Assembly: GCA_034509755.1 (NCBI GenBank)
Contig: CM067547.1
Span: 52,213,359-52,277,358, forward strand
Direction: 5' to 3'
Source of the DNA: Anisodus tanguticus
Taxonomy: Eukaryota; Streptophyta; Magnoliopsida; Solanales; Solanaceae
Length of the DNA: 64,000 nt
A program made the translations under genes and the position numbers. This document shows, one piece after another, positions 1 through 11,800 of the stretch. Below the pieces are notes generated by a model. That model did no database searches. It was given only the letters and a program-made list of their open reading frames with translations, and was not told the DNA's origin. The first letter of the stretch is position 1. The number at the start of each line of letters is the position of its first letter.

Positions 1-65
1 GTTGTGGGATTTCACTTGGTATGTTGTAATTATCTGAATTAGTCGAATAAACTATACTATTGTTG

Positions 66-112
66 CCCCCCCCCCCCCCCCCCCCCCCCCTTTTTTTTTT
101 TTTTTTTTTTTT
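66..112. repeat. Long C-run followed by T-run
   Basis: About 25 consecutive C are followed directly by about 22 T. It lies just upstream of the likely last exon at 150-236 and could serve as its polypyrimidine tract. Homopolymers this long are unstable and prone to sequencing error, so the exact length is unreliable. Confidence 0.9.
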
Positions 113-149
113 CCCTCCCCACTTGGTGAATGTGGAAATTCAAGTGCAG

Positions 150-236
150 GAAACCAAGCATGCTGATGGAACTGTGAGAAGCAGGAAGAAAAGAAAGAGG
201 TCGCGCAAAACTACTGTTGTAGAAGGAAGTGCTTAG
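150..236 (+). CDS. Terminal exon of an unidentified gene, basic C-terminus
   Basis: An open frame runs from a plausible acceptor (tgcag, ending at 149) to a TAG at 234-236. It gives 28 residues beginning ETKHADGTVRSRKKRKRSRK and ending VVEGSA. The KKRKRSRK stretch is strongly basic and would fit a nuclear-localisation or RNA-binding tail. The frame is also open through the preceding bases back to about 130, so the true acceptor is uncertain. The C/T tract at 66-112 could be the polypyrimidine tract. The rest of the gene lies outside the window on the left. I do not recognise the family. The evidence is codon plausibility and splice context only, so this could be chance. Confidence 0.35.
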   Translation, partial: ETKHADGTVRSRKKRKRSRKTTVVEGSA

Positions 237-469
237 TGTGCGACAGTGCGAGGCATCCATTAGGAAATCTTTTGCCCCCAACTGGCTTTGTAATAGCAGG
301 TAAATGATGATAATCTATTAAGGTAGGAGTCATAATGCTAATGCTTCATTTTTAAGAGCATCATTTAACTGAATGCACGGTTGTTCGGCGAACTGCCAAT
401 ACAATGTAGAAGTTGCTTAACCGCTTTAGAGTTTTACGTGGTCTACTGCATTTTCTCTTAGAAGCCTAT

Positions 470-582
470 GTTGCTTGGATTCTTCAAAAATATTGACAGG
501 TGCATAGCGGATCTTCAAAAAGTAGTGCATTTTTGAAGGATCCGACACGAGTCCGGCATCATTTTTGGAGAGTCTGAGCAAC
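470..582. mobile_element. Short foldback MITE
   Basis: The ends form an imperfect inverted repeat: gttgcttggattcttcaaaa on the left matches the complement of the right end, which finishes ttttggagagtctgagcaac. The interior has shorter inverted pieces around ggatc and cttcaaaaa. A related copy sits in aquaporin intron 2 at 6719-6828, so this is a dispersed family and not a unique hairpin. Confidence 0.65.
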
Positions 583-719
583 GTAGCTTAGAACTTCCAA
601 GAATTGATTATGGTTGATTTTGTATGCATCAAGAGTTTCCTTCTTTCTTGGGAGTGTAACTTCCTCAACTAAATCCATTTCTCGTGTTGGTCTAAGCTAG
701 GACAGTCATGAGTTTGTTT

Positions 720-880
720 TCCACTAGCACATGTACCGGACAACTTTGTCCATCAAAGCTCAGGCAGATGGGAGGATATCTCACCTAGTGTTTGTTGCCA
801 TCTGCTGATTTTGAACTTGAGATCTCATGCTTCTCCTCCCACTTCATTGATCACTAGGCCACTACCTCTACCTCTGTGCT
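720..880 (+). mobile_element. tRNA-derived SINE remnant
   Basis: This block (accggacaactttgtcc, then caggcagatgggagg, then a phrase ending cactaggccac) matches the body of a dispersed SINE type seen again at 6900-7035 (reversed), 13915-14050 and 43112-43320. It is degenerate, and no clear target duplication was seen. Confidence 0.5.
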
Positions 881-2099
881 AAAACGTGCATCAGTCATAT
901 GCTTGATTGATTTAGATCGTATAGAATTTCTAAGAATTATGTCACTTCTGCAGGAGGAATTTTGTTAATGGATACTATGAACATAGTACAATCACCCACA
1001 AGAACTCTCTATTTATCAAAGGAAGTGTCTGCCTGAGATACAGCAATTATCATCAGAACACAACGGTGTATTACTACTGTGATCTATTTTGAGATGTCTT
1101 CATCTGTGTCTTAAGTTGATCAGCGATTTTGGATTTTGTATGAATTTTGGCCTTATCATCGCAGTGTTGAAACATGATATTTAGTTGGTATTGCATTGGT
1201 GGTTACCTAGTATACTTTCAAAATGAAAATGTTTTGATGCCAATTCATTACATTCGTGGAGATGTTCAAGAAAATCAGAGGATCAAAAGAGTAGGGGCGG
1301 AGTAGAGTTCAACTCACGGTTTCATATGAATTCAGTAACTTTGGCTTGGACTTTGTGTATGTGTTAAAAACTTACTACTAGATAAGTATAAAAAATGATT
1401 CCGAACTTGGTAAATCAAATAAATTGTGGTAGATCTCAAACTCATTTTCTATTTGATCATTATCATTTAGCAATTACAAATATGTAATATCCCCAACCCT
1501 TGACGCAAAAGAATTGTCAAGTAAAGAAAGCAAAATTCTTGTAATTTGCGAATGTTTCAATTCTTAATGTTACATCAGAAATCGAACAGAGCAAAACAAC
1601 ACAAATGTTAATTATACCCACATTTGTTATAAATAATTACCTATTATAGCAACTAATATATTATACGTTTTTTTGGTAACTAACTATATGTTATTAATCA
1701 CAAGTGAACATTACATTACCACAACATAACTACACACAATTATCCGTCTCAAAATAACAAAACATCAGAAAATACCTATTGCCAATGATCTAGTACACTT
1801 GCTTGAGCTCACCTGAATTTCGTTACTAATCCGAAATCCTAGGGAGGGTATCCCAGCACTAGCATCAGATCACCAGCAAATCTATTGCCAAACACTACCA
1901 ATACAAAGTAAACTCTCATTACAATCTAAAACTTTCAGAAATTAAAAGGGATAGCAGTGCAACAACTTTTAAATTTTAGGACTAGCTCTTACATTGCTAG
2001 TAAAATCAACATCTTTAGTGATAGCCTCCACTGTTCTATCACTAAACTTCAAACACCCTATGATTTCTTTCCAACCATATAGCTTGGATTCCTTCAGTA

Positions 2100-2690
2100 T
2101 ACACTAGTTTAAACATCTTGGCTTTCAGAGGTTTTTCTTTACCTTGTGCTATGGTCCATTGCAAATGGTATGTATCCAAGTCATCAGCCTAGTCCAAACC
2201 TGTTTTGCAAACACACATTCAGCAAACAAATGGTCTCTAGTCTTTAGGAATGATGTGCAGAATGCACAACCAGCATCTATATCCATATCCCAATTCAGCA
2301 GCCTATCTCCTGTCGGTAGTCTATCTTGAAAATACGACCATAGTGTAAAAATTTCCTTGGTTCTAGCTAAATTGTTAAAACATATAACATTTCCAAGGGA
2401 CTCTTGTAGTGTGTTCAATCATAGTGAAATAGGTTTGCCTGATGACACTCTTACTAGAAACCACATTATGTAACTGTGAAGCTGTGACTCTTGCCTCAAT
2501 GATTTTCCTCACCATCCAGCTAGCCTGTTTAGGAATTGGCATGTCTTCTAGCAATTGGTTCTTTATATAAAAAGTGTGCACTCATTTAATTCACATTTTC
2601 TCCTCTTTGTAGGATAAATCCCAGTTGCTCTTTGACAAGGCAGCATCGTTCCATAACTTCAAATTGATGAGATTAATCCCATATATTATA
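2100..2690 (-). mobile_element. LINE ORF2 fragment with zf-RVT domain
   Basis: On the minus strand, 2149-2418 encodes the reverse-transcriptase zinc-binding (zf-RVT) region of a plant L1-type LINE. RLPTGDRLLNW is followed by CAFC, then DHLFAECVFAKQVW. Upstream, 2375-2690 encodes the preceding stretch with ASWMVRKI and a LMKLWNDAALSKSNW segment in shifted frames. Only this C-terminal part of ORF2 is present and frameshifts separate the blocks, so it is a dead, 5'-truncated relic. Confidence 0.75.
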
Positions 2691-2799
2691 CGTTGTTAGT
2701 TCACAAACTTAAACTATTATAACATTCTCTTTCATGACATTTCATTGAAAAGAAAGGATCTTCATAATATATGACATGCTGAATTAATCATTATAAATG

Positions 2800-3901
2800 C
2801 GCAATGAGATTGTAGCTCAAAGCATAATTGTTACAACTGTGTGCTGAGTTGAGTGATTGCACTCTGTCCTTAAGACAAGATTGCCCCGTATATATGCTTT
2901 TACGTTAATGGGCAATAGTCTCCCAAGATAAAACAACACTTTAATCTCAACACTACAAAGCAAATAGGTTGAGTCTGACGAAGAAAACAAATATGAATCG
3001 ACTTGCTGAAGATATGAAAAAGGAAGGAAGAGTTTCTGTTTTCGTCCAACGTTATTGGACCGAGTTTCTCTTCTGTTTTATCTCTGTGTATATAGTGTGT
3101 CGCTGTTGTGTATATCTTGTGTATATGTGAGTGTTTGCTTACTGTTTTTCGTCACTGTTTTGTGCTGCTATTTTCGTGTGTTTTGCTCTTTGTATGTTCA
3201 ACACAATTGAGCCAAAATGCATCAATATATAGCATGGAGGAGAGACTCCTCAACTGCCACAAACATGGCTGTAAATAGTCATTAGGAGGGCTGTTAATGG
3301 CATTAGAGAGGTTGATAATGACAGGTTTAATGCCATTAGTGAGGCTGTTATGATTAAAGGAATGGGGGATGTTTATGGAGGAGTTAAAAGCTAAGTAATG
3401 GCTGGTTAATGCTCCAAAAAATAGCCCAAACGGTAGGCAGAAAGTTTCTGCCTTCCGTCAATCCAAAAATCAACTTTCCAGAAACTCTAGGGGCCAAAAT
3501 GTAAATATTAAGCAATTTGGGGTCCACGGCGGCCCGCGTGTGGGCTTAGCCTTGAACCCAAGCACATCTAGGTCCTCCCTCCTTTAAACACATGGGATAC
3601 CCCTTAGGGTCCCAAACCCTTTACCACTTTAGAGACTTATAAAGAGAGCAATTCTTCCTTTTCCCACCGATGTGGTAGATTTGTCCCACACCATATTTTC
3701 ATGCCTCAAACACCTTACTTCGTGGATCAATATCTCTTTCATTTCTCAACGAAATTTGACGATTCTTGGCCCTACGGTCATCTACTCACTTAGTAGATTA
3801 TGCATGTGTGAAGAGACAAAGCCTCCAACATGCAGAACACTAATGTTTAATTCATTAAAGATGGGTGGACGCATCTCCCCGCCAAAGACAAATTTCCAAC
3901 A
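2800..3901 (-). mobile_element. Solo LTR of a copia-type element
   Basis: The sequence shares landmarks with the LTRs of the two large copia elements at 48733 and 55468. These include cttaagacaagattgcccc, the gggcaatagtctcccaaga phrase, and an outer edge reading aaatttccaaca on this strand (tgttggaaattt reversed). No coding sequence of the element lies on either side, so I read it as a solo LTR or LTR fragment. The right edge at 3901 is clear. The left edge could be anywhere between about 2690 and 2830, and I found no matching target duplication. Confidence 0.6.
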
Positions 3902-5127
3902 CTTATTACACTTTATCCATTAATATGCTCTAATGGTTATATAGTTATATTAAGAGTTTTTAGTAAATACTGTAATTCTTTTAGTTGGTATTACATATAA
4001 TACTAATTACAGAATTTTGTTTCTGAAACTTATTAGATGGATGTCCAAATTTATACAGAATCTTAAAATTTGCGATTATCCTCTCTGTAATCCTCTATTC
4101 TTTTTTAGACAAATGTAATCACATTTCTATGTCATTTCTAAACATTTATATTCATTTCAAAATGATTGAGAATTAGAGGTTAGTATCACATAAAATATCG
4201 TCGAACCTTTCTATAACAATGTTATTTATCTGGATAACTTTTAATTGCTATAGCAAAATACTATTATAAGAAATATATAATATAACATAATATGAAAAAT
4301 CAGTTTGAATTTTTTTTGGCCGTTATTATAAATGTTATTATAGAGGAGTCTCGTTGTAATTAAATATTTTGATATACTCTAAATTTTTTCATTTTTCCAA
4401 GAAGATGGAGTAATACTCAGTGGGGATGGAGACTATAATTCCTGCATTCAATCGAAGCAATAGTAAAATTTTCTTCATATAATTTGTACGTCACAAATTT
4501 AAAAGTGTAATAGATTCAGGAAGAGAAAGGGAGTCTTAGGACAATGGTAAAATTGTCTCCGACGTATATCTTACCAATTCAAGTCATGAAATCAATCATC
4601 AACGCCTGCATCAGGGTAGACTATTTACATCACACTCCATTAATCTTCTTCAGTTTACGCGTGAATGTAGGATATTTCAACTGCCCTTTTCTTTAATAGG
4701 TTCAATAATAATATAATTAGAATTTGAATATTTTAAATTTAAATCCTGAATCTATGTCTAGTATTCCCCCTTCCCAATTTATGTGATAACGTTCGAATTT
4801 TGAGAGTCAAACGAATTATATTTTTACCATAACTTTTTCATATGCTTTTTAAATATTTTGAATTATTATTTTTGTAATTTTTTACGTAGTTTTCAAAGAT
4901 ATATTTTATTTCAAAAAATTTAAAAAATTCTTTATCCATATTTGAAGAAATAATACTTTGAATAAATTTTTTGAATCAACTCATATTTTGTCTTATTTTT
5001 TTTATGAAAGGATAGAATTAGATACGTAGTTGATCAACTCATATTTTGTCTTATTTTTTTGGGTCAAGGGGATATAGTATAGAGTGAAAAAAATGGGAAA
5101 CTTTGGCACACTTTAATTTAGCAAATA
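3902..5127. other. AT-rich intergenic DNA with a Stowaway-like remnant
   Basis: No gene is seen. Around 4763-5078 the sequence starts with a Stowaway-like end (cccttcccaatttatgtgat). It contains a direct repeat of caactcatattttgtcttat near 4977 and 5036, and ends near gggtcaaggggata. I read it as a decayed MITE. The rest is featureless AT-rich DNA ahead of the aquaporin promoter. Confidence 0.45.
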
Positions 5128-5138
5128 ACTATAAAAAG
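5128..5138 (+). promoter_or_regulatory. TATA box of the aquaporin gene
   Basis: The sequence ctataaaaag lies about 105 bp before the ATG at 5240. It is followed by a C/A-rich leader without upstream ATGs, which suits a core promoter. Assignment is by position and sequence only. Confidence 0.55.
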
Positions 5139-5413
5139 ACACAAACTCTATCCTTTGTCATTACCAAACACCTTTCTTGAGTAACCCACTAAGCAACAGA
5201 GAGACACACAGATACAAAAAAAAGAAACCTTAGTTCAAAATGGCAGAAAATAAGGTAGAGAGTAAATTTCCCCAGTTATTTTTACAACCCTTAGGTACAT
5301 CAGCACAAACAGACAGATTATGTAGAACTACCACCAGCACCTTTATTTGAACCTGGTGAATTGTCATCATGGTCATTTTACAGTATTCAAGGTGTTGCTT
5401 GGGCTTTTGCTGG

Positions 5414-6030
5414 TATGATCTTTTCCCTTGTTTACTGCACTGCTGGTATCTCAGGTCAGTTAATTTTGAACTCTTTTGTGTTTCTTGTACTAAAAATGTC
5501 AACAAATTGTCAACTTTTTTAGTGCCTCATGTGTTAGAAACTAGTTTTATGAATTCTTGAATATATGCCACAAAAAATTTCAGCTTTCTCTGTTTTGGTA
5601 GCTCAAAATTTAATATTTTGGTGGTGTGATCTTTGCTCTTGTTTAGTGCACTGCTGGTATCTCAGGTTAGTTAATTGCTCTAAAAATCTAAACTTTTTTG
5701 TGTATCTTGTACTAAGAATCTCAACTTTCGTGTGTGCATCATGGGGTTATGTTTTATCCTATTATTAGAAGTTAGTTTAATGAATTCTTGAATATATACC
5801 CACAAAAGTTTTCAACTTTCTTTACTTTGTTAGCTCAAAATTTAATAGATTGGTGGTATTATCTTTGACCTTGTCGATTGCACTATTGGTATACCGTCAG
5901 TCAAGTTTTTGTTCTTTTATTCAACAATATGGGTGCTAATTCCCCATGTTATATTCCATGTTAGTTAATTGCTCTAAAAATGTTAAAACTTTTTTGTGTA
6001 TCTTTACTAAAAATGTCAACCTCTTTTTGT
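5414..6030 (+). repeat. Duplicated exon-1 end and intron-1 segment, three degenerate units
   Basis: Intron 1 is built from repeats of 211-231 bp. Unit starts are near 5417 (gatcttttcccttg), 5628 (gatctttgctcttg) and 5859 (atctttgaccttg). Each unit runs through cactgctggtatctcag or its decayed form, a ttagttaattgctctaaaaa phrase, and gctcaaaatttaat. The first unit includes the real 3' end of exon 1, so the second unit carries a copy of coding sequence with its own donor at 5665/5666. Confidence 0.8.
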
Positions 6031-6718
6031 TTTGTTTTGTTGTGTTTTGATGGGTCAAATTTGTCCAGTGTAAAGCATTGATTTTACCTTTTCAAGAACT
6101 GACTTGTTTTTTTTTTTTGTACTGAAACAGGAGGGCACATTAACCCGGCTGTGACATTTGGTCTGTTCTTAGCAAGAAAGCTTTCCTTAACCAGGGCAGT
6201 CTTCTACATGGTGATGCAGTGCCTCGGTGCCATCTGTGGTGCTGGTGTTGTCAAGGGTTTCATGCAGGGTCCGTATCAGAGACTCGGCGGTGGTGCCAAT
6301 GTGGTTAACCCCGGATACACAAAAGGTGATGGCCTTGGTGCTGAGATTATTGGTACCTTTGTTCTTGTCTATACCGTTTTCTCTGCCACTGATGCCAAGA
6401 GAAACGCCAGAGATTCACATGTCCCGGTAAGTGCATTCTTTCCCTACCGATAACTTTATGTTTGTTTCTTTATTTAAAAAAATGTTTCTTACTGATTATG
6501 TGTTGGATCATCATGCTACCTGTGGTAAGTAGGCTCTAGAAAGAGGGAGAAATTTGGATGCAAATTCTGCAAGGAATTTTTTTCTTTTAAGGATTACTAT
6601 GATAATAAAATTACCGGGAAGGGAGAAATATTTCTTCTGGAACAAACACTATTTTGAGCACAAAGAAGTAGAAAGACCGAACAATCATTCTATGAAGGGG
6701 CAGGGTGTGGGGATTTCT

Positions 6719-6828
6719 GTTGCTCGGCTCTCCAAAAATGTTGTTGCACATGTGTTGGATCCTTCATAAATGCACTACTTTTGGAGGACCAAGCATGCAA
6801 CTATCGACATTTTTGAAGAGAAAGCAAT
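6719..6828. mobile_element. Foldback MITE in aquaporin intron 2
   Basis: The left end, gttgctcggctctccaaaaa, pairs with a right end reading acatttttgaagagaaagca. It belongs to the same family as 470-582, in the same orientation, and is about 110 bp long. Confidence 0.6.
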
Positions 6829-6899
6829 ATAAGTGGGGATTTTGATTGAGTAGAATGAGTGAACATACGCTTTGGTTGATGAAAAATGATGCCCAACTA

Positions 6900-7035
6900 G
6901 CATGTGCAATAGTAGTTTGTCAGCAAGTGTAAAGCCTCCCACCTTGCTGGTGGGATGTAGCTAGCAAATACCGGTTGTAATAGTTGAAGTGCACGTAGGT
7001 TGGTCCGTTATAATATGAACTCATTACAACAATTA
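6900..7035 (-). mobile_element. SINE in aquaporin intron 2
   Basis: Read on the minus strand this matches the SINE body seen at 43112-43320: ggaccaacctacgtgcactt, then an accggtatttgct segment, then a cccaccagcaaggtggg-like stretch. Immediately to the right (7035-7085) is a fragment of a second SINE type, marked by gcctcagtccaaaaaagttg. Confidence 0.5.
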
Positions 7036-7489
7036 CAAGTACGCCTCAGTCCAAAAAAGTTGGGGTCTGCTAGATCATGAACTCATAAAATTCCAAAATC
7101 TCGAGCTGTTGTGCTGAATTTTATGTTAGCTTAAAAACTGCACTCTTAACTTTTTGTACTGTTTTGTAGATTTTGGCACCACTTCCAATTGGATTCGCGG
7201 TGTTCTTGGTTCATTTTGCCACCATCCCAATTACTGGAACTGGCATCAACCCTGCTAGGAGCCTTGGAGCTGCTATCATCTTCAACCAAGACCAGGCTTG
7301 GGATGACCGTGTAAGTCAACTTAACATTCTTGTGATGATCATATTTCATACTTTCATTTTTTGTGCGATAACCAAGAAAACTCGAAGGGTCAGTTTTTGA
7401 TGGCTTGAAATTCAGTGAATAAAAGTCCGCCCCTCTACCCTTCTCTACTTAAATATCAGGCTTTTCTACATGGTTCAAACACGTGTGTT

Positions 7490-7880
7490 GATTTACGCAA
7501 ATGTCCCTCGTTTAGGCCCCGTTTAAATTTTGTCCCTATTTTTAGAAGTAGTGCAAATATAACCCTTAGGAAATTACCCTTTCGGATAACGTTAGACTCG
7601 GATCTAATGTTTGCTCCATTATTTCTCAACTTTACAGACAAAACATTAAGAATGTCCTCTAGCATTTGCAATAACTTACAACATTTTAGACTGTGGTCTA
7701 ACCTTTTCTCAAAAGATTTTCAGTTTGCTCAAAAGAGACCTTTAGATCGTGGTCTAAAAGGATCGTAATTGCAAGAGAAATAAAAAAGAACCATTTACTA
7801 AACAACAGTTGTCCCAAAATGTGACAACTGATGAAATTTTTTGGAACTCGTGATATGCATCTAATTTACACATCACGTGT
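7490..7880. repeat. Dispersed repeat shared with the HSP90 upstream region
   Basis: This part of aquaporin intron 3 aligns with 27110-27490. Shared landmarks are tttgtcc then tatttttagaagt, an aacgttagact phrase, gcaataacttac followed by cattttaga, and finally an actaaacaac then ggaactcgt phrase. It is about 380 bp and clearly diverged between the copies. I saw no coding potential and no convincing terminal repeats. Confidence 0.6.
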
Positions 7881-8065
7881 TGCGCTCTTGCCACTGAATA
7901 AAAACCGTGAAGGTTTTCATTTCTTACTTTTCATCGCTAACAAGTTTTTTTTTTTTGTTGATATTTTCAGTGGATCTTTTGGGTTGGACCATTCATTGGA
8001 GCTGCACTTGCTGCAGTTTACCACCAGATGATTATCAGAGCCATTCCATTTAAGAGCAGGGCCTA

Positions 8066-8804
8066 AGTTTCTTCAAGAATCTGTCTTTTTTTCTTCTCTT
8101 TCTGGTGTCTGTCTAAATGTGTATTTTCTTCAATTCAAATTTCAATTATGTTAATAAATTATCAAGTTGTATGTAAAAGCTTTGTCAATGAAATATTTTT
8201 GTTTTATTATGCTTTTTCCTCCCCTCTCCCCAATGAACTAATATGTGTCACGAGTAGATTCTACATTGTATTAAAAATAAAATGTGAGATTATTTATAAG
8301 AGGAAAACGTATATTATTACCTCGTGTAACAATGTTCATCTAACTAGAAATGAATCCAAATGTAGAGTTGACGAACTCTTTTGTTTTTGTTAGAATGAAT
8401 CGTAATATAGTGTTCACCTACCTCATCTCAATTATGATATTCAATCATTCTATTATTGCACCTATATATCATGTAAAAAAAAATTGTGACATTATTACTT
8501 ACCCAAATTCCTGTGTCCCCTTTCAGCAGTTCCTCTATGCAATAATTATCGCGGTTCTTTTTTCTTCTCATAATATTTTTTTATTATAGAAAACTTTGAT
8601 ACTCGTGGCCATCTATGCTCCTTGATGTTTAGTTTAGTCCTCGATTTCTCCCTTAACAAGAAACATTAAAAAAAGAGATTAAATTAGTCCAATATTATTG
8701 CCTTATGTGACTTATTATATATAGGAACTAATATATAAGTTATACTTTTATCATCTGTCATCAAATTTATGAGTGAATTAACCAAGAATTCATAGAGGAA
8801 AATC
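8066..8804. other. Aquaporin 3' region and SDR promoter
   Basis: After the aquaporin stop come a T-rich 3' UTR and a possible poly(A) signal (aataaa near 8153). The rest is AT-rich spacer with a tatatata run near 8737 that could be the TATA box for the gene starting at 8805. ORFs here are chance. Confidence 0.4.
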
Positions 8805-11800
8805 ATGTGGATATTTGGAAGAAAAGGAGAATCAGGGTTCTCAGGTTGTTCAACAGCTGAGGAAGTTACTCAAGGAATTGATGGTATTGGCCTCACTGCC
8901 ATTGTTACAGGTCACATTTCTTGCCCACTTTTCTCTATGTTTTATTTTCCTATTTTACCATCTTCTGCATTTTTACTGCTATTGATGTTCCAAAATTTTG
9001 GGGTTTGATGTAAGAACACTCTTAATGACGTGAGGGCTTTTAGGAGAAAATCGTGCCAGAATTGATCCAAAGCGGACAATATCATATCTATGTTAAGAGT
9101 ATTTCTCGGCTAGTTTGTTTAGTCCAACAACTAGTATTGAACCAATAGTTCAGCAGGATGAGTATGAAGATGGCGGGGTGATGGGTGAGACTTGATTTAC
9201 TACATTTACTATGCCAAAGGTAGTTTCGAGAGAGATACACAAGAAAAAACTAGCTCTGGCTTCAGTGGCCTTAGATGATTGGTCACGTGGGTAACATATA
9301 GTAAATCTTCGAAAATTGACATGTAGATCGTAGAGATAATCCACATGAAACTTAGACCGAGAGGGCAACTCATGTATTGTGGTAATAGGCCACATGAAGC
9401 TTCGTCCCAAGGGGATATTGTTAGATGTCCGATTCGGACAAAGTATCACATCAGTAGCTTGAAAAAATTGGGAAGCTACATATAAAATGTCCTATACTTT
9501 TAGTCCAATACAGATGTTACAGTCCAATATTATGAAATCTTAGTTTCTCTAATAATATAAGTTCTCTACATTTTTTGCTGACACATGACTATTCTTTATC
9601 ATCGTCTTTACGTGTCTCAGGAGCTTCAAGTGGCATTGGCACAGAGACAACCCGCGCCCTCGCCTTGCGCGGTGTGCATGTAATTATGGCAGTTCGTGAT
9701 TTGAAGAATGGCCAAAAAGTTAAAGAGGATACTCTTAAATCCATTGCCAATGCTAAAATTGATTGTATGGTGTTAGACCTCTGTTCTATGGAGTCCATAA
9801 GGAAATTTGCCTCGGAATATAACTCTGCTGATCATCCCTTGAACCTTCTGATGTAAGACAACTATACATTTATAGTCGTAATTAATATTTGTAAATCGGA
9901 TAGTATTTCCATGAATTTTTTTGAATACTAAAGATTGCTAATAATGTCTAAGTATTAATTAAAAGCGACGATATAAGGTTAAGAATTGAGATAATCCAGA
10001 AGTGAGGGAAGTCATTTCCCCGGCCCCTTTTGATAGCACTTGTTTTCTGGCATCCAAACGCCACATTTACTATATTAATGATTGATAGTAATATTAGCAA
10101 ACCTTATAGTGTTCCAATGAAATTATTTGAGCACCATTGATCATAGTGTCTAAGTATTAGTTAAGACGATCATATAAAGTTAAAAGTTGAAAGATAATAG
10201 TGAATGGAAATAACTTCTGCCAGAAGTAGGGGAAGTTACTTTCCCAATTTTGATGGAGAATGTAATCTGGTAATCGAACACCAGAAAATGGCTTTTTCTT
10301 TTTAAACAAAAAATATTTTATGTCATTCAAAATACACCCTTAATCTTCCATTTTACTCCTTGAATCTTATTAAGGATTGACATAGATTTGTGTTTGGGTT
10401 TTGTAAGTAATAATGCAGGGGTTATGATTCCACCATTTACACTTTCTCAAGACAAGATAGAATTGCAGTTTGCAGTTAATCATTTAGGTAAGTCAGTTTT
10501 ATCATTTTTACTTTGTGCTTGCATGTTAGAGAATATAATGAATTCATTGTTGTATCAATAACTTTTTTTCGGTTTCCCACCCGGTATCCGGTATCCATAT
10601 TTGTGCCCGACTAAATCAGGATTTGCACCGAGAAGTCCTACATTGGAAGGCAAATCGCTCCCTCACAAAAGCAACTCCGTATCTAGTGAGACTGTTTTAT
10701 CAATATGATACACTAACATTTTTTTTATCTTGGCGCAGGTCATTTTCTTTTGACAAATCTTTTGCTGGAAAACATGAAAAATACAGCTGAGAAGAGCAAA
10801 AAAGAAGGAAGGATAGTGAATGTTGCATCAGCAGCACATGATTTTGCATATACTGAAGGAATTCGTTTTGACAAAATTAATGAAAAAGAGAGGTAGTCAA
10901 CAATTTATGTGGCACACTTTTCTTTTTTGTCTGTTCCTAAGAGAATATCCTTTCTATATTTTAGAAACAATTCAACTTTAAAATTCTCATATTACCCTTA
11001 ATGAAATGGTTTACGGACAAAAATGTTAAGGCTTATTTTTAGACTATAAATTTCAAAAGTCTTTTATTCTTTCTTAAACTCTATGCCTAGTTAAATGGTG
11101 CCACGTAAATTGAGACAGAGGGAGTAATTGAGTTTTCAATGAATGTTTGCTTTTCTAGTTCAGAAGTGTTTTTTAATATTTCCTTTTTAGTTGTTCCAGC
11201 TACAATAGACTACGTGCTTATGGACAATCAAAGCTTGCTAATATACTGCACGCAAATGAACTCGCAAAGCGCTTAAAGGTAATTCTGATATGGAAATATG
11301 TTTAGTCCTGTCAGTACGTTTACTTTAGGTCTTCTGTCTTCTTGGAGTCTTTTAGTCATGTCAAAGATTTATGTGGCTGTAGAAAATGTAGTGAACTTGG
11401 AGTACTTCTTATTTCTATCTTTTATTTTGTATATTATTTGTCTGTGATGAGCTTAAAGGGACCAACATGATCAGTGAAATTATTCATATAGACGATCACG
11501 GTTTGCTTGAGATTAAGCACAAATTTTGTTCAATAATCTTATTTGTCTATTGTATAAATAGGACGAAGGGGTGAATATAACTGCTAATTCTGTTCATCCT
11601 GGGCCAATTGCCACCAACATTATGCGTTATCACAGTATCCTTCATGGTAAATCCTTCACTTCTTATTTTTCCATCATTCATGTAAAGTTCATTGGTGTTT
11701 TGGATCCAACTAATAGCAAAAGATGTGGATAAATTCACAAAATTCAGCTCTGTTGTGAATAAAAATGGTTTCCATAGACTAATTTTGGTATTCCTTAGTG

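Larger units (their letters stand above)
237..2099. other. Non-genic stretch
   Basis: No gene is visible. Apart from the foldback MITE at 470-582 and the SINE at 720-880, I see only AT-rich sequence with short chance ORFs. Confidence 0.6.
5240..8066 (+). pseudogene. PIP1-like: PIP1-type plasma-membrane aquaporin, broken first exon
   Basis: Aquaporins of the PIP family move water (some also CO2 or small solutes) across the plasma membrane. Four exons are visible: 5240-5454, 6131-6426, 7170-7310 and 7971-8066, all with GT/AG ends and the family's usual positions. Exon 2 carries the first NPA box (GGHINPAVTFG) and exon 3 the second (GTGINPARSLG). Exon 4 ends AIPFKSRA. The start MAENK and this C-terminus point to PIP1. 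Exons 2-4 are intact, but exon 1 has two lesions. About 2 bp are missing before DYVELPPAPLFEPGELSSW, so the ATG frame stops after about 34 codons. The segment between SWSFY and IQGVAWAF, which should hold transmembrane helix 1 (roughly 35 residues), is deleted in frame. The next in-frame ATG, 5415, would drop helix 1 and half of helix 2. I infer a recent pseudogene; misassembly of exon 1 is the alternative. Confidence 0.85.

Noticed and set aside
57..281. Minus-strand ORF ending in poly-Lys and poly-Gly
   Set aside because: It is a translation of the C/T homopolymer tract.
8148..8589. Two overlapping ORFs after the aquaporin
   Set aside because: AT-rich 3' UTR and spacer sequence with no codon-like bias or domain.
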